Source: Tamarix chinensis
Taxonomy: Eukaryota; Streptophyta; Magnoliopsida; Caryophyllales; Tamaricaceae
Length of the DNA: 64,000 nt
Assembly: GCA_030549775.1 (NCBI GenBank)
Contig: CM060175.1
Coordinates: forward strand, 43,775,415-43,839,414
Direction of reading: 5' to 3'
The position numbers and the translations under genes are program-made. A model generated the notes under the pieces. The model was not told the origin of the DNA. It worked only from the letters and a program-made list of their open reading frames with translations, and did no database searches. Positions 1 to 10,530 of the stretch are shown here, in pieces; the first letter of the stretch is position 1; the number at the start of each line of letters is the position of its first letter.

Positions 1-85
1 TCTTCAACTCAATATTTCTATTCTGCAGAAACTTTGTTAGTTGAAGGTTGAGATATAATTTTTCAATATTTGTTAAACGCTCACA

Positions 86-292
86 ATGAATAATGAATTT
101 GGAAGTTCTTCAAACTACGAAGAGTTTGAAACTTCGATAGGGTACGATGAGTTCGGAAGTCCGATGAACTACGAAGATGGGGTCAGAACCCCATTGTATT
201 ACGATGATAGGTTTACAATACCGAGAAGCTATGGATATGCAGAAGATACGCAAATGCATTCTCCCAATATTAATTACAACTTCAACGAAGAG
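86..292 (+). pseudogene. First exon of a Mutator-like (MULE) transposase gene, copy 1
   Basis: An ATG at 86 opens a 69-codon exon ending at a good splice donor (GAG|GTAAAAT, GT at 293-294). The peptide is acidic and Tyr/Phe-rich with a repeating x-Y-x-E-F-x-(T/S) pattern, beginning MNNEFGSSSNYEEFETS. It is clearly homologous to the exon at 6461, which is followed by a recognisable MULE transposase. Here nothing resembling the transposase follows: about 400 bp downstream the sequence is already the 3' end of the convergent PMD gene. I infer an internally deleted unit that lost the transposase and OTU exons but kept the first exon. The exon itself is open, so a short product from reading through the donor to the stop at 419-421 is possible but unsupported. 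Confidence 0.55.
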
Positions 293-688
293 GTAAAATA
301 TTATTTTTTAAGTATTGTAAATTGTGGCGACAAAATTAGTTACATGAAATTTATAGTTTTCCAAAATAACAATAGTTCTCAACTAATATCAAATTATAAA
401 ATGCCTCATTCTAATCAATAAAATTCTTAATATTATTAAAATTAGTCACCTCTTTATTAATTCAACAACAAACTTTGCACATTATACATGCTTGTTAGGA
501 TCAACTAAAAGTCATTAATACCCATAAAATAGAAACCCAAGTATAATTGTCAAAACCAACACCATTGTCTTTGTTAACTTTACTCATTAGGTTAAATAAA
601 TAAGTATGCGTCCTTGTTACAGCAGACCATTTTAGTGCCAAAAGACTCATACTCATTACATTAACAATACGGTAATACATGAAGTTCA
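293..688. other. Intron remnant, deletion junction and PMD 3' flank
   Basis: AT-rich DNA between the MULE first exon and the PMD stop codon. The first part resembles the intron start seen downstream of the homologous exon in copy 2. The rest is the 3' flank of the minus-strand PMD gene. No independent gene is visible; a 62-codon minus-strand frame at 501-689 has no recognisable motif. Confidence 0.4.
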
Positions 689-2489
689 TTACAAATGGCC
701 ACGCCGAGGTGGAGTAACTCCTAAATCACGCACAAGGGTTTCGATACATGTAACTAACTGCTCATAATTTGGAGCTGGCTATCCCCTCTAATACAATCGA
801 TGAATAGTTTTACGTGCTTTGTTCAGATGTTTTTCGGCTGGTATATGATGATCATCGTTCGCATGTTCAGCCAAATATTCTTCCGTCGTAGCCAATATAT
901 ATCTATGCGTTCTCGGAACATACCAATCCATATAATCATTGGCCACTTCCCATGGGTATTCAATAGCTGGTCCAAAAACATCCGGGCCCAAAATATGTTC
1001 ATACCTCAAGAACCATTGCCCGAGCATGTGTGCATAGTATACTTTGTACTTCTTTAGGGAAGGACCTCTGTATGAGTTTCTAGTTGGCTTGATGGGCTCC
1101 TCAGGGATGACTTGTGTATAACCGAATTTTCGTGTCATTCTATCTGGCATATGTGGTTCAACTTTCTCCAAATAGTGTATACAACCGTGATAGAATGCCA
1201 TACGACAATATCTATATGGATCAGCAACTCCGTACGGATCTCAATTGACCTTTCATGAAAATATTCAAGTAAATATGGATATCACAAATATAATATAGGA
1301 GGATAAAATAATTGATTTAGCATACCTTCGACGCAGACATAACATCAATCTTTGCCCGAAAGTACTCGAGCGTCTCCAATTTATTTTCGAATTTCTGGCC
1401 ACAAGACCACCTCATACAACGAGGATGGTTTGGATCATACCTAGATCTTTCCACTCCAAACCCAGGAAAGTATTCATATATCCACGTCTGTCATAATATT
1501 CGATTGTCAGCCATCATAATGAATATAGAGTATGTCATATATGTATATATATATTGATTATAAAATTACCTGTAATAGAGTCATGCATCCAGATAATTGA
1601 GCAGCGTCGGCTCTAGAAGCCATGCCAAGTTGTCGATATAAAAAAGTAAGTGTGGTTGCACCCCATGCATAACCTTTAACCTGGCTAAGATTTTGAAGAA
1701 AAATGATAAAGTATGGATTAACTTTATCAACCATCTTATCGACAAACAACGATAAGTCGATCAACCATAATGTATACCCGATCGCTTTTTCTTCATCCCC
1801 TAACCAGTATGATTCACATACTTCTTGCAGCCATTTAAATGGAAGCCCGCCCTTTCGAGTGACTTCATTCACTTGCATTTCCTCCATCCCAAATAAGGCA
1901 CCCATTGCACCAGTCATTTGCCCACGCGTGTCCGCCGTCATGTCCAAATGTAATGGATGACCATCAACTCGTAGCCCTAATATACATTGTACATCTAAAA
2001 GAGTGATCGTCATCTCCCCCTATGGCATATGAAAGCTATTTGTGTCTGGTTGCCATCGCTCAATAAATGCTGAAATAAGCGGCACGTTCACATGTTCAAA
2101 TGTGCAGGATGGAAGGTATGATAATCCTGTTCGTCGTATTAGAGAGAACATCCTATCATTGACACTTCCTAGAAAACTTCTTAAAACCTCCTGCCTCGTG
2201 TGGATCTTCGGACAACCCCGATCCTGATCAATACAATAAGAAAATGTAATGTATACATATGATTGATTACATATAAAATAATAATTAAGAAATAATGAAT
2301 ATGTTAAACTTACCTTTCCTAACCATAAATCTAAAGCTGCGTGACCACCAAAGCTAGGAATCAAATTAGGAATTATTGGACCTCCTGGACATGGCCCAAG
2401 CAAGTACCATTCATCCTTTAATTGTATACTCTCTTCATCTTCACTATCGTCACCAGCATCACCAGCATCCCTATCATGATGATCTCTAT

Positions 2490-2535
2490 CCTCCTCCTCC
2501 TCCTCCTCCTCCTCCTCCTCCTCATCATCATCATT
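2490..2535 (-). repeat. (TCC)n/(TCA)n trinucleotide tract encoding an acidic run
   Basis: Eleven or so TCC triplets followed by TCA triplets on the plus strand. Read on the minus strand they give a run of Asp then about twelve Glu, just upstream of the PMD core. It is likely to be length-polymorphic. Confidence 0.9.
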
Positions 2536-2625
2536 ACGCACATAAGTCGATGACGATGCTCCTCCTCCCATAGCAGGCTGCGCCGGTGAGGTAAGAAAAT
2601 CTATATATTCTGTAAGAAATGGAAA

Positions 2626-2893
2626 ACCTCCTGACTCGGAACCTCCATACCCGGAACCTCCAACCGTAGAACCTCCATACCCAGCACCTCCAACCCCAAA
2701 ACCTCGATACCCAGAATCTCCAACCCTAGAACCTCCAACCGCATAACCTCCATACCCAGAACCTCCAACCCCAGAACCTCCATACCAAGAACCTCCAACC
2801 CTAGAACCTCCATACCCAGAACCTCCACCCCTAGAACCTCCAACCCCCAAACCTCCAAACCCCGGACCTCCTGCCCCCAAACCTCCAAACCCC
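2626..2893 (-). repeat. 30-bp coding minisatellite (Gly-rich repeat) in PMD copy 1
   Basis: About nine degenerate units of roughly 30 bp with the plus-strand pattern ACCTCCATACCCAGA. On the minus strand they encode a Gly-rich stretch with recurring GGSGYGGS and GVGGSRVGGS. Because the unit is a multiple of three, a second minus-strand frame also stays open and gives a Leu/Val/Glu repeat, which is a shadow. Such tracts are flexible linkers or low-complexity assembly regions and vary in length between alleles. Confidence 0.8.
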
Positions 2894-3879
2894 GCAGTAC
2901 CAACATCAGCCACAAATGATGGACGACCTGCATAGTCTGTAAATGATGGAAATTTATGACCTTGTTGACTAGACGATGGTTCTTCGCGAACTTCTGCATA
3001 TTCTTGTTGTTCTGATGCTTCTTTCGGTTCTTGTTTTCCAGATTTCTTAGATCGTCGTAATTCTTTGGTAATACTCCTGCTGAAATTTCTCAAACGAGCC
3101 ATCGGCACAGGTAGCTCAGTACCAGTTCTGTTACGTCGTGCAGAAGCAGTCACATGCCGACCATCGGTTCTATCTACTACATTGTCTTGTCTGCGGCTTA
3201 TCTGAATTTCAATAATAAATGCATAAAGTCATTTTTAATTATGTATATGAATTGAAGGTAATACGTGATAGCATAAATAAAACCTAATTACATACATGAA
3301 ATTAATATCATTAATAAATATCAACTCATATTATGATAGCCAAAGAGATCTGTATACCCAACCATATAACTCAAATACAATCTCTTTACATTAATCCTCT
3401 ACTTTATTCATTAAATATATCAACAATATTTGTATTACTTACTAGTAGGAGTTTAGTATAATATAACAACTAAAGTATACTTAATTATGGTATGTCCTCA
3501 TCTATTTTTTTAATAATCCAACCAGAATTATCCAAATATATTCCATACAAATTAGCAACATAATTAAATATAATTCAAATATAAACATATTTTATCTATT
3601 ATAAATACATTTAACAAAAATATTAAACAAATCTAACCTATTATCCTATCAATATAATTAAAAACATTCACCAATAATCCCTATCACATAACAATATTTA
3701 ACATATTTAATGAAAATATAATTAAATCTAATAAACATCTAATCATATATAAATAATACAATAACATAATTAACAACGTATTAACAAATCTATAAACATA
3801 ATAAAAAAATTTAATCAACTTAACCATAATTAAAATCTTTAATTAACATATATCATTAAATACCTTAATTAATATATAC

Positions 3880-4790
3880 AAATTACACTTCAAAGATATA
3901 GCCAATACCCTAGAATAGAGATATCATTTACCGAATCTATATTTAGTTAAAATATTAGTGCATATTCAATATAATTAATAAACCATAATTAATATATATA
4001 ATTATATATCCTACAAATAACCAAAACTATAGCATACAGATATAATTTACCAAACCTATATTTCATTACAATATTCGAGTAAAATTAATACTATTAATAA
4101 ACTATATTCAATATATATATATTTACATCCATAAAATAACCAAAATCCTATAATAGAAAGACAATTTACTAAAACCTATATTTAATTCAAATATTAGAGT
4201 ATAATAAATCTAAAAATATATTTTTCTAAAATTAATCAATTAACTATAATCAAAATATATTATTAACATAATTAATAATTAACAAATTATTATTAATAAA
4301 TATAATTATAATCATTAAGATAGTACATGCAAACATATCTTTAATTAAATTATGACAGCATAATTAATATAATTAAAAAACCATAATTAATACATTTAAT
4401 TACAAATCAAATATATAGCCAATGCCCTATAATAGAGAGATCATTTACCAAACCTATATTTAATTAAATTATGACAGCATAATTATTATAATTAATAAAA
4501 CATAATTAATATAAATAATTACATATCCAAAATAGAGTCAATACTCTACAATAGAGAGATAATTTACCGAACCTATATTTAGTTAAAATATTAGTGCATA
4601 ATCAATATAATTAATAAACCATAATTAATATATATAATTATATATCCTACAAATAACCAAAACTATACAATAAAGATATAATTTACGAAATCTATATTTA
4701 ATTAGAATATTGGAGTACAATTAATATTATTAATAAATTATAATTATTATATATAATTTTACATCCTAAATATAATCAATTAACCATAAT
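3880..4790. repeat. AT-rich tandem array, ~120-bp unit
   Basis: The phrase CTATATTT followed by A-G-T-T, A-A-T-T or C-A-T-T recurs at 3937, 4056, 4176, 4454, 4573 and 4692. Spacings are 119, 120, 278, 119 and 119 bp, giving about six diverged units plus one degraded interval. Each unit also has TAATAGAGAGAT-like, TTACC-AAACC and AATAAACCATAATTAATATA segments. No coding potential. Confidence 0.8.
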
Positions 4791-4863
4791 CTAAATATAT
4801 TATTAAATTAAATTAAATTATTATGTATAATTAACCGAAACCCTAATCCAATCAGTCCCGGGA

Positions 4864-5074
4864 TTCGGCAAGATTTGCCGAACCAAGACCCTTACATCGG
4901 CAAAAATAGCCGAAACTAAGCCCTTCCTTCGGTCCATGCTACCGAATCCCATGCCTCACATCGGCAAAATTAGCCGAAATCCCTCCCTTCCTTCGGTTGA
5001 TTTTGCCGAAACTCCCCCATCCTTCGGTCAATTTAGCCGAAATCCACCCTGACTTTCAGTCTAATTCGCCAAAA
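4864..5074. repeat. 32-bp tandem array of dyad-symmetric TTCGG...CCGAA elements
   Basis: Seven units start at 4864, 4896, 4928, 4960, 4992, 5023 and 5055, so the period is 32 bp with one step of 31. Each core is a 19-bp inverted repeat. The clearest is TTCGGCAAGATTTGCCGAA at 4864-4882, with 8-bp perfect arms and a 3-bp centre. The other cores keep TCGG and CCGA at the ends, and the seventh is degenerate. The 13-bp linkers are C-rich and variable. The block is GC-richer than its surroundings and lies about 130 bp inside the first intron of PMD copy 1. The layout suggests a row of binding sites for a dimeric protein or transposase, or a structured minisatellite; the function is inferred only. 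Confidence 0.85.
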
Positions 5075-5202
5075 CCTACCCAGATCTCTAATTTTCCTTA
5101 CCCGATCTACTTAATAAAATCTAAAATTTACTAGATCTAATAAAAAAAATATTATAATTATATATTATAAATTATAAATTAAAAATAAAATACGAAACTT
5201 AC

Positions 5203-5340
5203 CTTCCGTTGCTTGAAATTTCTTCTCGGGGAGAGTTTGGACTGAATTTTGAGAGAGAAATAGAGAGAAGATAGGGAGAGAGTGTACTGAGTTAAGAAAG
5301 AGACGGTAGAGGTCAAATAATGCCGCGTCCACCGACAGGG
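5203..5340 (-). promoter_or_regulatory. Probable leader exon and core promoter side of PMD copy 1
   Basis: On the minus strand this stretch is rich in CTCTCT/CCCTATCTTCTC pyrimidine runs, as in many plant 5' leaders, contains no ATG, and ends at a strong donor (GT at 5202-5201). A TATA-like TTATATAAT lies upstream at about 5415-5430 on the minus strand. Splice and promoter consensus are the only evidence. Confidence 0.4.
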
Positions 5341-5349
5341 GTAAAATAG

Positions 5350-5386
5350 GTATTTATTGCGCAAATGTTTTCTGCACAATAAATAC
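5350..5386. repeat. Inverted repeat upstream of the PMD leader
   Basis: Arms GTATTTATTGCGCA (5350-5363) and TGCACAATAAATAC (5373-5386) are reverse complements at 13 of 14 positions, with a 9-bp spacer. It sits between the leader and the TATA-like sequence, so it could be a regulatory dyad or part of the mobile unit's end. Confidence 0.75.
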
Positions 5387-5439
5387 TTGTTTTTCAAATA
5401 ACAGATACGAAAAAATATTATATAACATAAATAGAATGT

Positions 5440-6460
5440 AGCCTTTTTTTCATGATTGTTTTTGGTTCAATCTTTGCAAGTCACCTTGGTTAGGAGGAGG
5501 TGGGTCTCCCTCACTGACCTTAGTCACACCTTTTCATTATCGCCTGTTGGTACTAATGGCTATGAGGGGACAAGGTTGTTTTGGGAGGCAAACATATCTG
5601 ACGAATTTCAGTGGCATCTTAAATTCATGATTTTAGAAAGGAAAATTTGGGTATTTTTATTCAAAAAGCAAATTTTTACTCCATGAAAAATGATGCCCGA
5701 ATATACCCTCATTAATACACTACCGGTAATTTTTTTACCAGTAACCTACCACCATTACCGGCAATTTTTGCTAGTCTCCTACCCCTACCACAAGAAACTT
5801 TAGCCGGTCAGCTACCCTAAACATTGCCAGTTCCCTCCCCTTATCACCGATAATTTTTGTTACCCTACCCTACCCCCTAATTTTTTTCGTAAATATACCA
5901 CCTCACCTTTCCCTCATTTTTACCCGTCGCCTACAAGTTTTCTTGTTCCACACCCCCGTCACTTACAATGTTGTTGTTCCTCCTCCCAAGTGAACAATAA
6001 AGTTTGTTCTTCCCTATATAAAAATTATATATAGATAATTATAAAGGAATGGGTATATACGGCCACTTTGCTCCCTCTTTATCATCTATTCAAACAATTA
6101 TTAAAAATAGTGACAAAAATATATCAATCAAAAGTATAATGTATGGTTATATAAGACAAAAATTATGTGGCTTAAGTATGGGTAGAAAAAATAGTTTTTT
6201 AATTCATTTTGCTTTGCCAACAATACAAAATATGGACAGTCATAGGCGTAAGTATAGGTAGGAAACAAAATCTATTTAATATAAATTTATCATTTCAATT
6301 TGTATTATCCAAATGCTTATATAAGCTTTAAATTATGACCAACTTCATAAGTTTAATTCTTCACCGTATAGAAATCAACTATACATTTCTATATAAATTT
6401 TTTAAGAACTTCATTGTTCAATCTTCCTATAAAATTTTAAATTTTTTTTAAACACTAACA
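5440..6460. other. Spacer between units 1 and 2
   Basis: No gene is recognised. Around 5720-5860 a short phrase (TACCGGTAATTTTT, CACCGATAATTTTTG and similar) recurs about four times in a C-rich context. A 70-codon plus frame at 6049-6261 and a 76-codon plus frame at 5456-5686 have no motif I know. The last ~100 bp before 6461 resembles bases 1-85, the upstream region of the first MULE exon. The terminal inverted repeats expected of a MULE may lie here, but I could not define them. Confidence 0.4.
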
Positions 6461-8635
6461 ATGAATAAAGAATTTGAGAGCCCATCAAAATATAATGAGT
6501 TTGGAACTTCGACAAGATACAACAAGTTTGGAACTATAATGAACTATAATTATGGGTTTAGAATTCCAATATACTACAATGATAGATGTAGGATAGTAAA
6601 AAACTATAGAGACACAGAAGAAATACAAAATAAGTTTTTAAAATATTAATTACAATTTAGATGAAGTGGTAAATATTTTTTTATTGTTAATTGTGTGGAC
6701 GAATTTGGTTTGATGAAATAAATATTTATTCTTATTATATTATTATGGTGAACACTTTTTCATGATATGGAACATATTAATATATGTTTTACGATCCAAA
6801 ATTATTAGAATTATTTATAACAAAGCAAATATTTTCTAATCATGAAGAACTTGTAACATGGGTTAAATAAATGGGTAGAACTCATGATATGATTTTAATC
6901 ATCAAAGGTTCTAGAAAATAAAAAGATATAAGGGTAGGTAAAATCTGAATAAGATGTGAAAGAAGTGGAACATACGTGCTTACTAAATCTTAAGATACCG
7001 ATGGTGTATGTAATATAATTTCTAAAAAGAATAATTGTCCCTTTTATATTATTAGTGTTGAAAATAATAATGGTGGATGGTAAGTGGTTTTTAGGAACAA
7101 GACACACAATCACAAATTGGCAAATTATAAACAATGTCATATTGTTATGGGTAAGTTGAAAAAAATGAAGCTCAATTTATTAATGAAATTTTCACAACTA
7201 ACGTAGAGCCAAAATAAATCATACCACTTTCTCAAAATTAATTTGATGGATATGTAAGTATCATAAAGCATATTTATAATGCCCAACAAAAGCTTAGGTC
7301 CTAATAAATATATGATAAAATAATGTGATAGCATGCCATGAGTATGTTGGTTGAGAATTATTATTTTTAGAGGCATCAAAGTGAGTAGAGTCAAATATAA
7401 TAAGTAAACATCTATTTTTTACATCCCGTATCCGTTAATATTTTGTGCGCATTTCTTTTTTCTTTTTTATAAGTGGATTGAATATATAATAAAAATAGAT
7501 ATGGAATGCCCTTACTTGAAATTGTTGGGCTAACACAAACATAATTTAATTTCAACATTGTATATACGTACATGTCATCTAAAAAGGAGAAAAATTATTT
7601 ATGAGTACTCAAGATGTTAAAGACCTTAACGATGCTTCCAACCACCATTATTACTGACTAGGAACTTGCTCTCATTTTAACTATGGAACATATTTTTCCC
7701 ACTTTAAAATATTTATTATATACGTTTCATGTTAATAATAATATGGATGAAATGTGCAAGAAAGTCTCTAGTTGTTCATCATTTGCATGTAGTTTTATGT
7801 CACAATAGAAAAATGTGATAGATGCCAAGGATGAACAAATATATGAGGAACAAATCTTGTTATTGGAGGAAGTTTACAAAAGCACGCCTAACCCAATATA
7901 TTATCTAAAGATGAATTGGATACAACCATATAAATACAAAATAATTTTTTATTTCTTCGGTAACGTGTTTCATATACATTAGATTACAACGCAGGTATGA
8001 TTTATATTTTATCTCCTAGTATAGTTTCTACTGATAAAGTAATTTACAGATTTTTGTGTTAACAGGAATGAAGGTGCTCATGGATCTTTGGAGATATTTC
8101 TAGAGACATCACAAGCAAACTTCAACATAGTATTAATATATATATATATATATGTTATTGGAAATGTAACATAATAAGATAAAGGAATTGCTAGAGATAA
8201 AGTATAGTTTCTTTTACTTCTTTTTTCCGATAAAGTAATTTACATATTTTTGTGTTAACATGAATGAAGGTGCTTATGGATCTTTGAAGATATTTCTAAA
8301 GACATCACAAGCAAACTTCAACATAGTATTAACATATATATATATATATATGTTATTGGAAATGTAATGTAATGAGATAAAGGAATTCCTAGAGATATTT
8401 CAATTTAATACTCCTCATTTTGCTACAAGTTCCTTTTATGCCAATTTGAGAGGTCACATCACTTTATATGCAATATAGTTTATCAACGAAGAGTGTCAAA
8501 AAAGTAATTATGTAGGCATCGATGATGATTTATGCAGTGTATGCATAGGACACTATATATGCACAAGATTAATACATTCATTCATAACTGCTTGTCAATC
8601 CCTCTATTAGCTATTCATTTGTTCTAGAAGAAACT
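6461..8635 (+). pseudogene. MULE transposase gene, copy 2, N-terminal and catalytic part
   Basis: The ATG at 6461 begins MNKEFESPSKYNEFGTSTRY, matching the exon at 86, with a donor after GATGAAGTG (GT at 6669-6670). Further on, broken frames encode FSNHEELVTWVK, CERSGTYVLT, a C-P-F zinc-ligand stretch, HNHKLANYKQ and a VEPK...IKHIYNAQ segment, all typical of the FAR1-type DNA-binding and N-terminal part of plant MULE transposases. At about 7489-7800 comes the MULE transposase core: NRYGMPLLEIVGLTQT and TD-stop-ELAL, where a TAG at 7659-7661 follows the second catalytic Asp, then F-H-V. A GAHGSLEIFLETSQANF segment at ~8070-8130 and a degraded Cys-rich SWIM-like region at ~8500-8600 follow. Solo LTR G interrupts it at 8635/8636. 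Many stops and frameshifts make it inactive. Confidence 0.75.
8018..8400. repeat. ~196-bp direct tandem duplication inside the transposase gene
   Basis: Two adjacent copies share GATAAAGTAATTTAC (8033 and 8229) and CACAAGCAAACTTC (8109 and 8305), an offset of 196 bp. Each ends in an (AT)n run and ATGTTATTGGAAATGTAA. The duplicated block includes an intron end (GTTAACAG in copy 1, mutated to GTTAACAT in copy 2) and the transposase exon encoding GAHGSLEIFLE. Confidence 0.85.
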
Positions 8636-9129
8636 TGTAACACCCCAAAGTTCACTATTTTTTTTAAAAGCGGAAGTAATCAAATTTAAAATTAAAACCC
8701 GTGAATTATGGGATGTTACCGCCACACTTAGTACCAAACCGATTCTCTCCGACCGTTTCAGTACCAAGTGCTAAGACTAAAAAGAAAATTAAATTCAAAC
8801 CAAGAGTTCATAAAAGAACTAGAAGGAATCATACATCAAAATCCAGAGTACGCATAAAAGTTTATAAACAATAATAAGATAGAAATCAGAGTGCAAACTC
8901 AAAGAGGATAAATACTCAATACAAGGTAATAAATCAAAGAGGATAAATCCGATACAAAATAAATAATAAAAGAAATAGAATCACATAAAGACTAAATATG
9001 GCCACAACTCTCTCGAATTTTGAGCCAAAACATGCCTAACACCTAGTCCCGCCGGATGACTCACTCACTTACACAAAGTCTGAAGGGCATACTACTCGTG
9101 GGAATGAGCAGCACCCATGAAACAGGTGA

Positions 9130-9148
9130 TCAGTACGCTACGTACTGA
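9130..9148. repeat. LTR hairpin, perfect version (element G)
   Basis: TCAGTACGCTACGTACTGA has 8-bp perfect arms and a 3-nt loop. It starts 494 bp from the terminus and is flanked by the shared GGGAATGAGCAGCACCCATG box at 9100-9119. Confidence 0.9.
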
Positions 9149-9369
9149 GCAAGGTAACCGAGTACTAAAGCCAACACACAAAATTCACATAAATAATGCA
9201 GAAGAAATAAAAGAGCATAATCACTAACATGATATCATAATTGCATACGACCATCTAGGTAAAAGTATAAAGGCCCATATATAATCCGATTCAATTACTT
9301 AATTAATCTCTGATTAGAAGTCGATTCACACCATGCTTTTTATCAAATACACACCAGTACTGGAACCCC

Positions 9370-9620
9370 ACTATTATAGTCGGTGGATCGGAAACACATA
9401 GAACATCATGCCCTAACCACTATTATTCGCCGGTGTACCGGTCTAGCCCCTACTCGCATGGTGTTCCACTGTAAGTAATTAGTGTCTTTCCCATATCCTG
9501 GCACAAATATGTTTGGTTTTGTTAAGCACGGAATCCCTCACCATTATAGCCGGTGAACCGGAAACGCACAGGTACAAAGCCTGACCACTATTATTCGCCG
9601 GTGGACCGGTCTGGGCCTGG
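9370..9620. repeat. CCACTATTAT...CCGGTGG module cluster (element G)
   Basis: Four copies (near 9370, 9415, 9538 and 9588) of a box that reads CCACTATTAT, 2-4 variable bases, then CCGGTGG and a (G/A)(A/T)(C/T)CGG tail. Spacers are rich in acacat and gcctgacc. The box ends CCAC and GTGG are complementary. Confidence 0.8.
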
Positions 9621-10323
9621 CTCAACAATCTTCCACTTTAAATGATAAATTCTTAGGCATATTATTCATAAAATTTTAACCCTAGACATCCATGAATAAC
9701 TCCTTTAACACATATCCTCTAAGTCCACTCCACATCTCAATCTAGGGTTTTATCCTTAAACCCTAATTTAGGCCTTAGTGGCCCATCTTACTCCACCTCA
9801 CACCACAACTCATAAATACCATCCTCATAATTACACTTTAATCACCAAGTACACATGATACCACAAAAACCCTAAGCAGCCACACAAAACCTTAATTGTC
9901 TACATAAACCCTAGCTCAGTCTCCTACACACCCTTATATTGCTCCACGTAATATTTTTCACCCAAAGTGTTCAAACACCCAAATAACACTTACATAACCT
10001 TCCTCACATCCCAAATCAACTTTTCATACGTAAACTTCATGTCCATGCAAATGTTACACATCCCATGCAACCATTCGAATTTTTCATGCAAACCCTAAGC
10101 TCCCACGGAAAACACAAGATTCCATCATACAAAACCCTAAATTCAATCCACACAAAACCAAAGATTCCAACCATATAAAATCCAAAGATTCATTCATACC
10201 AAACCCTAAATTCAAAGCATATAAAACCCCAAAGATTCATCCATACCAAACGCTAAATTCAATCCATACCAAACTAAAGATTCATCCTTACCAAACCCTA
10301 AATTCAATCCATACAAAACCAAA

Positions 10324-10530
10324 GATTAGATTTTCCCATGATGCACCATAGATTATATTCTCCCATAATACACCATAGTTTAAATTCTCCCATACAAATC
10401 ATAGATTATTTCTCCCATAAAAACCATAAATTATATTCTCCCACACAAAACCATAAATTAGATTCTCCCATATAAAACCATAAATTATATTCTCCCACAC
10501 AAAACCATGCAAAACCATAAATTATATTCT
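10324..10530. repeat. 27-bp minisatellite (element G)
   Basis: About seven to eight units with the core ATTATATTCTCCCA and a tail CACAAAACCATAA start at roughly 10324, 10351, 10379, 10404, 10429, 10456 and 10483. Just upstream (10140-10320) lies a related CCAAAGATTCATCCATACCAA repeat. Non-coding. Confidence 0.8.

Larger units (their letters stand above)
689..3201 (-). pseudogene. Plant mobile domain (PMD) gene, copy 1, broken by nonsense codons
   Basis: Minus-strand spliced gene of the plant mobile domain / MAIN-like family, which is common in plant genomes and often transposon-borne. Exon A is 3201-2314 (first ATG at 3102) and encodes a basic start, a Gly-rich repeat, an acidic run and the opening of the domain (GPCPGGP...FGGHAALDLWLGK). 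A 90-bp in-frame intron (2313-2224, GTAAGT...CAG) follows. Exon B (2223-1570) encodes ERWQPDTNSFHMP, a TAG, then GEMTITLLDV, GLRVDGHPL and the rest of the core. Exon C (1487-1326) includes EYFPGFG. Exon D (about 1239-689) includes VEPHMPDR and runs to a TAA at 689-691; the C/D junction phase is unresolved. Three in-frame TAGs break it, at 2017-2019, 788-790 and 779-781. Copy 2 has TGG at the first and CAG at the second, so these are nonsense mutations. Biochemical role is unknown; Arabidopsis MAIN-family members act in genome stability and silencing. Confidence 0.8.
3202..5202 (-). other. Long 5' intron of PMD copy 1
   Basis: A strong donor on the minus strand (GGAAG|GTAAGT, exon end at 5203) and an acceptor (AATTCAG|ATAAGC, exon start at 3201) bound about 2.0 kb of mostly AT-rich, non-coding DNA. 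The intron carries the ~120-bp tandem array and the 32-bp palindrome array, each listed separately. The assignment rests on splice consensus alone, so it could instead be upstream sequence if the gene starts in exon A. Confidence 0.5.

Noticed and set aside
800..1057. 85-codon plus-strand frame
   Set aside because: Antisense shadow of PMD exon D.
4864..5074. CRISPR-like array
   Set aside because: Evenly spaced palindromic repeats, but the 13-bp spacers are too short and similar, the repeats are imperfect, there are no cas genes, and the context is plant nuclear DNA.
6895..7394. Minus-strand frames opposite the MULE gene
   Set aside because: The plus strand carries recognisable transposase motifs; the minus frames have none.
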